Positions 6,010 through 14,569 of a stretch of 20,117 bases of DNA are shown one piece after another; within the stretch, counting starts at the first letter, position 1, and every line of letters begins with the position of its first letter. The position numbers were made by a program, and so were the translations under genes. Origin of the DNA: an uncultured Ectothiorhodospiraceae bacterium (GTDB taxonomy: Bacteria > Pseudomonadota > Gammaproteobacteria > UBA6429 > Thiohalophilaceae); the NCBI GenBank assembly GCA_947259425.1, contig CAMYMO010000020.1:1-20117 (forward strand). Reading direction: 5' to 3'. The notes beneath the pieces are model-generated. The model did not search any database. It was not told the origin of the DNA and saw nothing but the letters and a program-made list of their open reading frames with translations.

Positions 6010-6996
6010 TTAAGCTTGGTTGTCGATCATTTGTTGAGCGGTTTCAATCGCGACCTGCAGACTGGTTAGGTCAGCTTTACCACTGCCGGCTAATTCGAGT
6101 GCGGTTCCATGGTCAACTGAGGTACGAACAAATGGCAAGCCGAGCGTGATATTAACGGCATTGCCAAATCCAACATGTTTTAATACCGGCAAGCCCTGAT
6201 CATGGTACATGGCAAGATAGGCATCGGTTTGTTGCATCTGTTTGGGGGTGAAGGCGGTGTCTGCAGGCAGTGGGCCGGTTAGTTTCATCCCGTGTTGGCT
6301 TAATTGATTAATCACCGGTTCGATCACGTCAATCTCTTCGCGACCAAGATGACCCGCTTCACCTGCGTGTGGATTTAAGCCACACACCGTTATGCGCGGA
6401 TTCGATAGCTTGAATTTATTGATTAAATCAGAATGCAGGATGGTAAGTACTTCTTCAAGTAGTGGTTTGGTAATCAGAGCAGGAACCTTAGACAGAGGCA
6501 CATGGGTAGTGGCTAACGCAACGCGTAGACCCTCAGTGGCTAACATCATCACCGGTCGGTTTAGGTTGGATCGTTCCGCCAGATATTCGGTATGACCACT
6601 GAAGTTAATGCCGGCGTCATTGATGTTGCCTTTATGTACCGGTCCGGTGACCAGGGCATGATGTTTATCTGCCAGACACAAGTCAACGGCATGATCCAGG
6701 CAATCTAAAACATATTTTGCATTCTGGTGTTGAAGCTCGCCAGCGACACTGTCCGTCATCAGTGGTGTATGAATAATATTAAGTATCCCGGCTCCGACTT
6801 TTAAAGGTTCATTGCCAGCAACTTCATGAAAATGAATATTTAGCTTTAACTGCTGGGCGCGTCGTTCGAGTAATGTTCGGTCAGCAATAACACACAATGG
6901 TGCGGCGTTTTCTTGCTGACAATATTGAAGTACCAGATCGGGGCCAATACCCGCGGGTTCACCGGGAGTGAGAATCAACCTTGCTGGATTAGACAT
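6010..6996 (-). CDS. pdxA: 4-hydroxythreonine-4-phosphate dehydrogenase
   Basis: PdxA oxidises 4-phosphohydroxy-L-threonine in the DXP-dependent route to pyridoxal 5'-phosphate. The 328-residue protein starts with the family's TPGEPAGIGPDL (10-21). The three metal-binding histidines are recognisable in THVPLS (His165), LNPHAGEAGHLG (His210) and MYHDQGLPVLKH (His265). The phosphate- and NAD-binding segments VTGPVHKGNIND and FVRTSVDHGTALELAG are intact. It sits between surA and rsmA, as in many gammaproteobacteria, and implies that this organism makes vitamin B6 through the DXP route. The ATG at 6996 is the natural start, although no strong ribosome binding site precedes it. Confidence 0.98.
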   Translation of the reverse strand: MSNPARLILTPGEPAGIGPDLVLQYCQQENAAPLCVIADRTLLERRAQQLKLNIHFHEVAGNEPLKVGAGILNIIHTPLMTDSVAGELQHQNAKYVLDCLDHAVDLCLADKHHALVTGPVHKGNINDAGINFSGHTEYLAERSNLNRPVMMLATEGLRVALATTHVPLSKVPALITKPLLEEVLTILHSDLINKFKLSNPRITVCGLNPHAGEAGHLGREEIDVIEPVINQLSQHGMKLTGPLPADTAFTPKQMQQTDAYLAMYHDQGLPVLKHVGFGNAVNITLGLPFVRTSVDHGTALELAGSGKADLTSLQVAIETAQQMIDNQA

Positions 6997-7022
6997 CGCG
7001 TAAATACCAGATGGAGGAAATT

Positions 7023-8327
7023 TTACTCTTCAAGTCGGTATTCTACATAGGCCTCATCACGAATGCGGCGCAACCAGTCGCGTGTCTGTTCTGCGGTTTT
7101 GCGTTTTTGAATTAATTTACGCGCTTGATTCTTAATGTAATTATCCGTGTCGTCATGATCGCGTCGCGAGAGCACTTGAATGATGTGCCAGCCAAAGCGA
7201 GAGCGGAACGGTTCACTGATTTGTCCAGGCTGTAGTTTGTCCATTCGCTCCTGGAATTCTGGCACCATTTGCCCTGGGCTGGTCCAGCCTAAGTCACCAC
7301 CCTGGACGGCACTCGCGCGATCGTCTGACGAGGCTTTGGCCAGTGCGGCAAAGTCATCACCACCCGTTATCCGATCGCGAAGGCGGTTTAGTTTCAATTC
7401 GGCTTGTTTGCTCGAAGTCACCTGGCTCGGACGAATAAGGATGTGTCGGGCAAGGGTTTGTTGGATAACATGTTGCTTAGTTTGGGAGCGCTTATCGAGG
7501 AGCTTAACAATGTGAAAGCCTTCAGCCGATTGAATCGGTGCCGATATCTCGCCTGGATTTAATTTTGGAATGATCTTTTCCGCGATCAGAGGCAGTTGTC
7601 CCTGTTTAATCCAACCCAGGTCGCCGCCGTTCAAGGCCTGCTGGCCTGCAGAGACACTAATCGCCGTTTTCGCAAAATCGGCGCCAAATCTAAGTTGGGT
7701 AATAACCTGATCGGCCTTGTCCTTCGCGGCGTCTATCTCTGCCGGTTTAGCGGATTCTGGAATCGGGATGAGGATATGGGCCAGATGAAATTCATTATCC
7801 AGGTTTTTACTGGTCATTGAGGCTAATTGTTTCTTGACCTCCTGCTCGGTGACGAAGGTTTTGTTTTCGACCTGGCGTTTACGTAATTGGGTGATGATCA
7901 TTTCTTTGCGCATTTCTTCACGAAATAGAGCAAAGTCGTAGCCGTCATTTTCCAATGTTTGACGGAAGGTATCTAAGTCCATATTGTTGCTTTCGGCCAT
8001 ATTCGCCAGCACCTGATTCAGGTTTTCGTCACTGATGCGGATGCCGGTTTGGCTGGCGATTTGCAGTTGAATCTGGTCGATGACGATTCTTTCCAGGACC
8101 TGCTTGCGCAACACGGATTTTGGTGGCAATTGGGTATTTTTAGCCTCTAATTGTCGGGTAATCTCAGCAAGCTTGCGTTCGAGTTCGATATTGGTGATGA
8201 CATCTTTATTCACGATGGCAACGACATAGTCTAACTCTATGATTTCTGGGCGTTTTGCGTTAACTGGAGCAGTAAAAAAACTGGCCAGGAGGAGGCCAAA
8301 AAGGAACTGTTGAGCGAGCTGTTTCAC
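7023..8327 (-). CDS. surA: Periplasmic chaperone / peptidyl-prolyl isomerase SurA
   Basis: SurA escorts unfolded outer-membrane proteins, LptD among them, across the periplasm. The 434-residue product begins with a signal peptide (hydrophobic about 8-20, cleavage near PVNA at 21-24). The chaperone N-domain follows, starting around ELDYVVAIVNKDVIT (31-45). Two parvulin PpiC domains lie at about 179-278 (FHLAHILIPIP; NGGDLGWI) and 290-387 (LARHILIRP; QGGDLGWTSPGQMVPEF). A C-terminal helix with many charged residues ends the protein. The start is GTG at 8327, with a purine-rich AAGAG upstream. It lies 27 bases downstream of lptD, whose product is a known SurA client, so coexpression makes sense. 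Confidence 0.98.
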   Translation of the reverse strand: MKQLAQQFLFGLLLASFFTAPVNAKRPEIIELDYVVAIVNKDVITNIELERKLAEITRQLEAKNTQLPPKSVLRKQVLERIVIDQIQLQIASQTGIRISDENLNQVLANMAESNNMDLDTFRQTLENDGYDFALFREEMRKEMIITQLRKRQVENKTFVTEQEVKKQLASMTSKNLDNEFHLAHILIPIPESAKPAEIDAAKDKADQVITQLRFGADFAKTAISVSAGQQALNGGDLGWIKQGQLPLIAEKIIPKLNPGEISAPIQSAEGFHIVKLLDKRSQTKQHVIQQTLARHILIRPSQVTSSKQAELKLNRLRDRITGGDDFAALAKASSDDRASAVQGGDLGWTSPGQMVPEFQERMDKLQPGQISEPFRSRFGWHIIQVLSRRDHDDTDNYIKNQARKLIQKRKTAEQTRDWLRRIRDEAYVEYRLEE

Positions 8328-8354
8328 GGTCTAATCTCTTAACTATTGCTGATT

Positions 8355-10559
8355 TTATCTATAGCCAAGGATACCACTTTCCAAGATACTATCGATCCTT
8401 TTTCTTGAGCCAATACTGGATAATCCCTTCAGTTCCAGCTCGAACCAGATGGCGCTCTCATAGCGTGCGGTGCCGGCCTCCAGTTTGTCGAAATATTCGT
8501 GACCGAGGATACGAACTGCCCAGCAACAATTGTCATAGTGGATCCCGAAGAAATCCTCTAAGCGGCGGTCATTTTCGATATCGGTTTCATAACCACCAAA
8601 CACACGCCAACCCGGGTTTATCCGCCATGCAAATGAGATCCCTTGAGTCCTTAGCTCATTTCTACGAAATCGGTAGTCATAATTAATCACTGAGTCTGGC
8701 CCAGCCTGATAGGAAACCCGGCTATTGCTAACCTCAGTATGTTCGAATTCAGAATCAAAATGAAATTCACTGGTGATTTTGATTTTGGGATCTGGGGTAA
8801 GTGATAGAGAGGTAATATAACTTGAACGGTCTGTTGTATCGGCTGTACCACCGGGTAAGGTAACGAGCCGATCACGAAAATAAATGATCTGTCCAATGGC
8901 CGCATTAAATACCTCTGTACCGTTGTCTTGACGATAAAAACGCGTCGTCAGCGATGCGGTCAGCTGGTTGGAATCACCAATACGGTCCTTACCACTGAAA
9001 CGGTTTTCTGCATAAAATAAAGATTGGCTAAAAGTGGTCAGTGCAGTATCAAAAACTGGTAACTCACTTTGATCGACATTAGGTGCATATAAATAAAATA
9101 ATCTGGGTTCCAGGGTATGTAATAGTTCGGTCCCGGCGAAGCCCGTGTCTCGCTCAAAAAACACGCCCATATCGGTGCTGAAAATGGGGACGGTTGCACT
9201 TGGTGTTTTATTGTCGGTAGGAGCTCCCAATTGATCGAGGTTGTACTGTAAATGATGTAGCGATAATTTTGGAATAAAAAAACCGGGATCAGTTTGTATT
9301 GGGTAACTTATAAACGGGTTAATTACGATTCGATCGCCGATCACTTTAGCTGAATCGGAATGATCAAAGTAGACATACTCTGAATTAACATCATAATTGA
9401 GTTGATTATCGATGTTGGTAAAACGACTGTTTAAGGTTAATTGTGGCGCTCTCGCATAAGGTTGTTCACCGGAGATACGTTGATAATTTTGTACTAAGCC
9501 ACTAAATACAAAATTCTCATGATTGTACGCCAACGTTGCTTGTCTATTCAAATGAGTAATACTTGAGTTTGCCAAATTATTTGAAAAGTCATTGATATAT
9601 TCAGTGTCACTAACCGATCGATAATCTACTGCGGTTGACCAGCCTGCAGATGGCGCCCCGGAATAAATCCAAGAGTATTCTGCCCGATCATCATTAAAAA
9701 GTTTATCGTCGGGTAAATAATTGACTTCAATCTCACCGAAACCACTTCGGGTTAAGTAGCGAAATTCATTTTCAAGCATCAGACCCCGTCTGGTCATATT
9801 TCTCATCGTAATCGTTGCGTCCATGCTTGGTGCAATATTCCAATAATAGGGCAGGGTAATTTCAGTACCATGTTTGTTTGACACAGCAAGGCCTGGGTAT
9901 AAAAACCCAGACAACCTTTCTTCACCAATGGGAAACCGAAAATAGGGGAAATAAAATATTGGAATTTTTGCCAGCCTAAGTACAACATTGGTTGCACTTC
10001 CCTGATGAGACTCGTTATTCAAGCTAATATTGCTGCTATTTAACTTCCAGGCTTCTGCATCAGGTGGACAGGTCGTGTAGGTAGCCGAGTTAAGCTCAAG
10101 CAATGTTTTGCTTTTGATATCGATGACTTCTGCATGACCGCGTCCGTTTACCGAGCCAGTAAAGTATTCCGCGTTAAACACTTTCCCTTGGGTGGTATTT
10201 AAATTAAATTCAATAGCATCACCGGTGACTCGTGCGTTATCGATTGAATAGACAATATTGCCCGTGGCCTTTACATCTTCAGTGGTTCGATCGTAACGAA
10301 CCTTGTCGGCCTCAAGTAACCGGTTTGCCTGTTGCGCTCGTACCTCACCCTCAAAATAAGTGACTGCATCTGAGTCGACCCTTGCCGAGTCGGCGGTTAT
10401 GTGGACACGTTGGTCATCCGTCGTGCTTGAAATAAACTTGGGCTGGTTCGAGATAAAATCTGCAGGACAGAGTTCCGGGTTCACTTCTCCGGCACGGAGC
10501 GAGTTCACGAGCATAATCAGGCAAAATGCCAGGCCAAATTGTTTAAAAACTGTGGTCAC
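8355..10559 (-). CDS. lptD: LPS-assembly outer-membrane protein LptD
   Basis: LptD is the outer-membrane beta-barrel that, with LptE, inserts lipopolysaccharide into the outer leaflet. The frame stays open to a TTG at 10643, but I prefer GTG at 10559. It gives a normal signal peptide (FKQFGLAFCLIMLVNS, cleavage near LRA) and follows a predicted promoter whose -10 lies inside the longer frame. The AGGA 12 bases before this GTG is only a moderate ribosome site. From this start the protein has 734 residues: an OstA/LptA-like periplasmic domain (about 30-190), then the barrel. Four cysteines match those of the known disulfide switch: Cys31 (NPELC), one in TYTTCPPDAEAW, and the adjacent pair in DNCCWAVRILGHEYF. 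Confidence 0.96.
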   Translation of the reverse strand: MTTVFKQFGLAFCLIMLVNSLRAGEVNPELCPADFISNQPKFISSTTDDQRVHITADSARVDSDAVTYFEGEVRAQQANRLLEADKVRYDRTTEDVKATGNIVYSIDNARVTGDAIEFNLNTTQGKVFNAEYFTGSVNGRGHAEVIDIKSKTLLELNSATYTTCPPDAEAWKLNSSNISLNNESHQGSATNVVLRLAKIPIFYFPYFRFPIGEERLSGFLYPGLAVSNKHGTEITLPYYWNIAPSMDATITMRNMTRRGLMLENEFRYLTRSGFGEIEVNYLPDDKLFNDDRAEYSWIYSGAPSAGWSTAVDYRSVSDTEYINDFSNNLANSSITHLNRQATLAYNHENFVFSGLVQNYQRISGEQPYARAPQLTLNSRFTNIDNQLNYDVNSEYVYFDHSDSAKVIGDRIVINPFISYPIQTDPGFFIPKLSLHHLQYNLDQLGAPTDNKTPSATVPIFSTDMGVFFERDTGFAGTELLHTLEPRLFYLYAPNVDQSELPVFDTALTTFSQSLFYAENRFSGKDRIGDSNQLTASLTTRFYRQDNGTEVFNAAIGQIIYFRDRLVTLPGGTADTTDRSSYITSLSLTPDPKIKITSEFHFDSEFEHTEVSNSRVSYQAGPDSVINYDYRFRRNELRTQGISFAWRINPGWRVFGGYETDIENDRRLEDFFGIHYDNCCWAVRILGHEYFDKLEAGTARYESAIWFELELKGLSSIGSRKRIDSILESGILGYR

Positions 10560-10598
10560 AAAAAATGCCGATCCTGCATTAACTATGGATAGATACCT

Positions 10599-10628
10599 AT
10601 TATAAGGTGTCTTGGTCGCGAATGATAA
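10599..10628 (-). promoter_or_regulatory. Predicted promoter for lptD-surA-pdxA-rsmA
   Basis: On the minus strand TTATCA (10623-10628) and a perfect TATAAT (10599-10604) are 18 bases apart. Transcription would begin near 10592, giving a leader of about 33 bases before GTG 10559. The elements start 8 bases past the DUF1624 stop, so they separate that gene from the lptD group. A message starting here could not be translated from the TTG at 10643, which supports the shorter LptD. Confidence 0.55.
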
Positions 10629-10635
10629 GCTGATT

Positions 10636-11373
10636 TTATGCAATGATCATTTGGTAAAGATTTAACAGGCCAAAAAACAGGGGCTGGTGTAGCAAGTAGA
10701 TAAGTAATGAATGAATGCCGGCGAAAATAAGCCAACGGCTGAAGATGGATTTTGCCTGCCAATTTTGGATGAAATGAACCTGATTCTCGGTGATTGCCCA
10801 GCGGGCAAAAAATATCCCAATCAGTACAATCCCAAACCAGGGTAATAACGGGGCATAGTCATCGGTTGCCGGTTTATAGGTCATGAATCCTATCCACTGC
10901 AGGTAAATAGTATGGAATAGAGGATTGGTATAGAGGTTCGCAAAAATGATCAAAATAAGACCAATGACCAGATTGCCCCAATAAAGTTTTAGAAAAGGAA
11001 TGGCGAACAGGCTGGCAACAAAGATGAAATGCAGGATTCCGAAGTAAATGAAACGGTCACCACTGGTGAAATAGGTCGTGACCGTAACCGTCAGTGCTGC
11101 GGCAAGTAAGATGGAGACGCGTTTTAAATATCTTGGCCAGTGAATGCCGTTTCTATTTGCCAGATACAGGCTCATTCCCATTACAAAGGTGAAAATCGAA
11201 ACGATCAAGGTTCGAAAATGTAACCAAAAGGGGGAATGGTAGAAGTCAAAATCAGCGTATTTAAACAGGGTAAGATCAAAGCAGAAGTGGAACACGATCA
11301 TCATCACAATCGCACTGCCACGGAGGGCATCAATAAGCGGGTAGCGAGTTAATCTTTTGTGCGTTTGATTCAT
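10636..11373 (-). CDS. DUF1624 / heparan-alpha-glucosaminide N-acetyltransferase-like membrane protein
   Basis: This integral membrane protein of about 245 residues carries the DUF1624 opening RYPLIDALRGSAIVMMIVF, followed by HFCFDLTLF. The hydrophobic segments suggest seven or so spans. The conserved His after MMIVF and the Asp after HFCF are family features. The domain is named after the catalytic part of lysosomal HGSNAT, which transfers acetyl groups across a membrane to glucosamine; bacterial members are mostly uncharacterised. I chose ATG at 11373; the frame extends to a GTG at 11409, but neither start has a good ribosome site. It diverges from amgK-murU, which handle N-acetylated amino sugars, so a role in acetylating sugars is tempting but is inference only. 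Confidence 0.82.
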   Translation of the reverse strand: MNQTHKRLTRYPLIDALRGSAIVMMIVFHFCFDLTLFKYADFDFYHSPFWLHFRTLIVSIFTFVMGMSLYLANRNGIHWPRYLKRVSILLAAALTVTVTTYFTSGDRFIYFGILHFIFVASLFAIPFLKLYWGNLVIGLILIIFANLYTNPLFHTIYLQWIGFMTYKPATDDYAPLLPWFGIVLIGIFFARWAITENQVHFIQNWQAKSIFSRWLIFAGIHSLLIYLLHQPLFFGLLNLYQMIIA

Positions 11374-11419
11374 GATATTGTTATTGTGAAATGAAAACAA
11401 CCAAATCACAAGTTAATAA

Positions 11420-11427
11420 AGTATACT
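11420..11427. promoter_or_regulatory. Symmetric AGTATACT, possible shared -10 element of divergent genes
   Basis: The octamer AGTATACT is its own reverse complement, so TATACT (a good -10 hexamer) appears on both strands in the 55-base gap between the DUF1624 and amgK starts. On the plus strand a start about 7 bases later would fall at or next to the GTG at 11435. No good -35 is visible on either strand, so this is tentative. Confidence 0.35.
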
Positions 11428-11428
11428 A

Positions 11429-12442
11429 TTGTTCGTGGATAAGCGACTGGAAAAAATTGAGAGTTGGGCGAGGCAGATATTTGCTGGCGATGAAATACAG
11501 ATTTCCCCTGCGTCTGCTGACGCGAGTTTTCGTCGTTATTTTCGTGTTGAGCACAAAAACGATTCTCAAATTATTATGGACGCACCTCCTGAAAAGGAGG
11601 ACAGCGAGCCCTTTGTTCGAATCTCATCTTATCTGTCTAAATTGGATCTGAATGTACCGACTGTTTTAAATAGTTTAGCGGAACAGGGATTTTATTTATT
11701 AACAGATTTAGGCTCGGTTCCCTATCTGGATCGATTATCGAGTGAAAATGCTGATCGACTCTACCTGGATGCGATGCGTGCCTTGTTGGTGATGCAATCA
11801 AAGGGCAAGGAGCATGAGGCTAAGATTCCGTCTTACAGTAAAGACTTGTTGCTAACTGAAATGGGTCTGTTTAGTGACTGGTATCTTGGGCATGAGTTAG
11901 GGGTCTCGTTATCGAAACGTCAGAGCGAAATCGTACAGTCGAGTTATCAGATGCTAACGGATTCAGCATGGCAACAACCTAAAGTATTTGTCCATCGCGA
12001 TTATCATTCAAGAAATTTAATGTATGTTGAAGCACACAACCCAGGTATTCTGGACTTTCAGGATGCGGTATGGGGTCCGATTACCTATGATCTGGTCTCA
12101 TTATTAAGAGATTGTTATATCGCTTGGCCGGAGCAACGGGTTGAGGCTTGGCTAAAAAAGTATTATGCAATGCTGTCTGAGACGAACTTATTGAGAGATG
12201 TCAGCGTGACTCAGTTTATGCGTTGGTTTGATCTAATGGGGATACAGCGACATCTAAAAGCGAGTGGAATATTTGCGCGCCTTAAACATCGTGATAATAA
12301 GTCAGGTTACATCAAGGATATTCCACGAACGATGAACTACATCATATCGGTCGCATCACAATACCCGGAGTTTGATGATTTTCTCAGTGTGATGGATGAG
12401 CTTGGCATACCGAATAGACTTTCTTTAACACAGGTGGAATAG
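11429..12442 (+). CDS. amgK: N-acetylmuramate/N-acetylglucosamine 1-kinase (AmgK, phosphotransferase family)
   Basis: AmgK phosphorylates recycled MurNAc (and GlcNAc) at the anomeric position in the salvage route that bypasses de novo UDP-MurNAc synthesis. This 337-residue protein has the aminoglycoside-phosphotransferase fold. It has an N-terminal ASFRRYFRV segment (32-40), a catalytic loop VHRDYHSRNLM (188-198) and the metal-binding ILDFQDAVWGPITYDLVSLL motif (207-226). The neighbour 4 bases downstream is the matching uridylyltransferase, and the divergent lptD side matches the Pseudomonas order, which makes the assignment firm. The frame begins with TTG at 11429; GTG at 11435 is an equally good start. 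No Shine-Dalgarno sequence is seen before either one, so initiation may be leaderless or weak. Confidence 0.93.
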   Translation: MFVDKRLEKIESWARQIFAGDEIQISPASADASFRRYFRVEHKNDSQIIMDAPPEKEDSEPFVRISSYLSKLDLNVPTVLNSLAEQGFYLLTDLGSVPYLDRLSSENADRLYLDAMRALLVMQSKGKEHEAKIPSYSKDLLLTEMGLFSDWYLGHELGVSLSKRQSEIVQSSYQMLTDSAWQQPKVFVHRDYHSRNLMYVEAHNPGILDFQDAVWGPITYDLVSLLRDCYIAWPEQRVEAWLKKYYAMLSETNLLRDVSVTQFMRWFDLMGIQRHLKASGIFARLKHRDNKSGYIKDIPRTMNYIISVASQYPEFDDFLSVMDELGIPNRLSLTQVE

Positions 12443-12446
12443 TTTA

Positions 12447-13115
12447 GTGAAGGCAATGATTTTGGCTGCCGGCCGTGGTGAGCGAATGAGACCATTAACC
12501 GATGCTAGCCCTAAACCATTATTAAAAGTTGCGGGCAAACGGCTCATCGAGTATCACCTGGAAAATATTGCCCGTGCCGGAATAGAAGACGTTGTGATAA
12601 ATTATGCATGGCTTGGAGAACAGTTTCCTTCTGCATTAGGTAGCGGAGAACAATTTGGGCTTCGCATTCATTACTCCGATGAAGGTGATAAGGCTCTGGA
12701 AACCGCTGGCGGTATTATCCGCGCCTTACCATTTTTAGGAACTGAGCCTTTTTTACTTGTTAATGGTGACATCTGGACGGATTTTGAGTTTTCTAACCTG
12801 ACTGAAGGATCATCGAAACTGAGCCACTTGATGCATTTGGTGCTGGTCCCTAATCGGGATCATCATCCACATGGGGATTTTGATCTTGATGAGAATCATT
12901 TTCTGCTAAATAGACCTGCTTATACTTATTCTGGAATGGGTATCTATTCTCCGAAAATATTTACTAAACTTAAAATAGGTGTACAACCTTTAGCGCCAAT
13001 TATTAGGGATATGATCAAACAGCAACAAGTTACCGGTCAGATATATAGCGGAACATGGGAAGATGTGGGTACTCCCGAACGCTTAGCCGATTTGGAAGTG
13101 CGATTAACGAGATAA
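12447..13115 (+). CDS. murU: N-acetylmuramate alpha-1-phosphate uridylyltransferase (MurU)
   Basis: MurU joins MurNAc-1-phosphate to UTP, giving UDP-MurNAc that re-enters peptidoglycan synthesis. The 222-residue protein has the sugar-nucleotidyltransferase signature MILAAGRGERMRPLTDASPK (4-23), with the GxGxR loop and Lys23. Further sites are the metal-binding NGD at 106-108, ETAGGI (85-90) and a C-terminal TWEDVGTPERLADLE segment typical of this subfamily. The start is GTG at 12447 with AGGTGG 9 bases upstream, located inside the end of amgK. It is compact compared with glucose-1-phosphate thymidylyltransferases, which is expected for MurU. The 18-base gap to the next gene suggests it belongs to a four-gene operon. 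Confidence 0.93.
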   Translation: MKAMILAAGRGERMRPLTDASPKPLLKVAGKRLIEYHLENIARAGIEDVVINYAWLGEQFPSALGSGEQFGLRIHYSDEGDKALETAGGIIRALPFLGTEPFLLVNGDIWTDFEFSNLTEGSSKLSHLMHLVLVPNRDHHPHGDFDLDENHFLLNRPAYTYSGMGIYSPKIFTKLKIGVQPLAPIIRDMIKQQQVTGQIYSGTWEDVGTPERLADLEVRLTR

Positions 13116-13133
13116 GAAAAGGTATGGTCCGTT

Positions 13134-14567
13134 ATGGGTGAGGAGATCAAACACAGTCATTTTGTTGCTGATGATTTTAGTCGGTTCGAATCTTCCTTGT
13201 TGGAAGAAACGAACTATTTAACCGAGCTTTTTGCTCAGAATGCTTTTGCAAATGAACACCCCGTCTCAGGTTTTGAGATCGAATCCTGGCTAGTCGATCA
13301 GACTTATCGTCCTGCTCCGCTCAATGAAGCATTCTTAGATGCTTTTAATAATCCACTCGCCAGTCCAGAACTGGCAAATTTTAATGTTGAGATTAATACC
13401 GAACCACGTAGTCTGGAAGGGCATGTTTTTTCAGCGATGCATCATTCATTAAATGATACCTGGGAGCGTTGTAAAAAAACGGCTGCCGATCTGGATGCCA
13501 AAATTCTTATGTGTGGCATTTTACCGACGGTTCAAAATGAAGATTTAAATTTATCGAATATGTCAAAAATGAAACGATATCGCGCCTTGAATCGTGAAGT
13601 ATTTCATCGCCGAAAAGGCAAGCCTATTACCCTCGATATCAATGGACAAGAACATTTAAAGGTTACTCATCGTGATGTGATGTTAGAGTCTGCGGCAACA
13701 TCCTTTCAGATTCATATTCAGGTAAACCCGCAACAAGCCATACGCTACTATAATGCCAGTATTTTACTTTCGGCACCATTAGTGGCATTAACCGCAAACT
13801 CTCCTTATTTGTTTGGCAAAGACCTTTGGGATGAAACACGTATTCCTTTGTTTGAGCAGGCGGTTGCCGTGGGCGGATTTGACGGTGCGGCATTTGGCCC
13901 GATAAGTCGTGTTACATTTGGTTCCGGCTATGCACGGGATTCATTATTGGAGTGTTTCGTCGAAAATCTCGACCATTATCCGGTGTTGTTACCTGTTCAA
14001 CTTGATGATGGCAAACAAAAGCTGCCACACTTACGTTTACATAATGGAACGGTTTGGCGCTGGAATCGACCGTTGATAGGATTCGATGGGCAGGGCACGC
14101 CACATTTACGTATCGAACAAAGAGTAGTTGCAGCTGGCCCAAGTACGCTTGACGCAGTTGCCAATGCCGCATTTTTCTACGGTGTGGTGACCTATTTAGC
14201 TAATGAGGAACTGCCGCCAGAGCGTTTATTAGACTTTGCATTAGCAAAAGACAATTTTTATCGTGCCTGTCATCTTGGATTACGCGCACAATTAACCTGG
14301 CTTAATGGTCGACAATGCACTGCACATGAATTGTTGGCCGAACATTTATTACCGATAGCATATCTTGGACTTGAGCAACTTGGTATTTCACTGACAGATA
14401 TTAAGGAATATTTATCGATTATTCAGCATCGATTACTACACAAAACAAATGGGGCAACCTGGCAACGTCAGTATATAAAAAAACATGGTAAAGATATGAA
14501 TGCCTTAACTGAAAATTATTATCGACAACAGAACAGTGGTTTGCCTGTTCACGAATGGCAGGTGTAA
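13134..14567 (+). CDS. Glutamate-cysteine ligase-family (GCS2-like) carboxylate-amine ligase
   Basis: The 477-residue protein resembles the GCS2 ATP-dependent carboxylate-amine ligases. Visible signatures are GFEIESWLVD (46-55), where Glu48 and Glu50 are likely metal/ATP ligands, NVEINTEP (84-91), and the SFQIHIQVNP strand (190-199) that corresponds to the usual His-bearing core strand. A conserved-looking stretch with RVTFGSGYARDSL and LRIEQRVVAAGPS is in the second half. The family includes gamma-glutamylcysteine synthetases and YbdK-type enzymes with weak or unknown substrates, so the amine substrate is not assigned. The gene is 18 bases after murU and only 2 bases ahead of a hydrolase-like gene. 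A dedicated bond-making and bond-breaking pair is suggested by that coupling but not proven. Confidence 0.75.
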   Translation: MGEEIKHSHFVADDFSRFESSLLEETNYLTELFAQNAFANEHPVSGFEIESWLVDQTYRPAPLNEAFLDAFNNPLASPELANFNVEINTEPRSLEGHVFSAMHHSLNDTWERCKKTAADLDAKILMCGILPTVQNEDLNLSNMSKMKRYRALNREVFHRRKGKPITLDINGQEHLKVTHRDVMLESAATSFQIHIQVNPQQAIRYYNASILLSAPLVALTANSPYLFGKDLWDETRIPLFEQAVAVGGFDGAAFGPISRVTFGSGYARDSLLECFVENLDHYPVLLPVQLDDGKQKLPHLRLHNGTVWRWNRPLIGFDGQGTPHLRIEQRVVAAGPSTLDAVANAAFFYGVVTYLANEELPPERLLDFALAKDNFYRACHLGLRAQLTWLNGRQCTAHELLAEHLLPIAYLGLEQLGISLTDIKEYLSIIQHRLLHKTNGATWQRQYIKKHGKDMNALTENYYRQQNSGLPVHEWQV

Positions 14568-14569
14568 CG

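Noticed and set aside
14555..14569. ATG at 14555 as the start of the AstE-like gene
   Set aside because: It lacks a ribosome site, while ATG 14570 has GGCAGG at good spacing; only five residues are affected.
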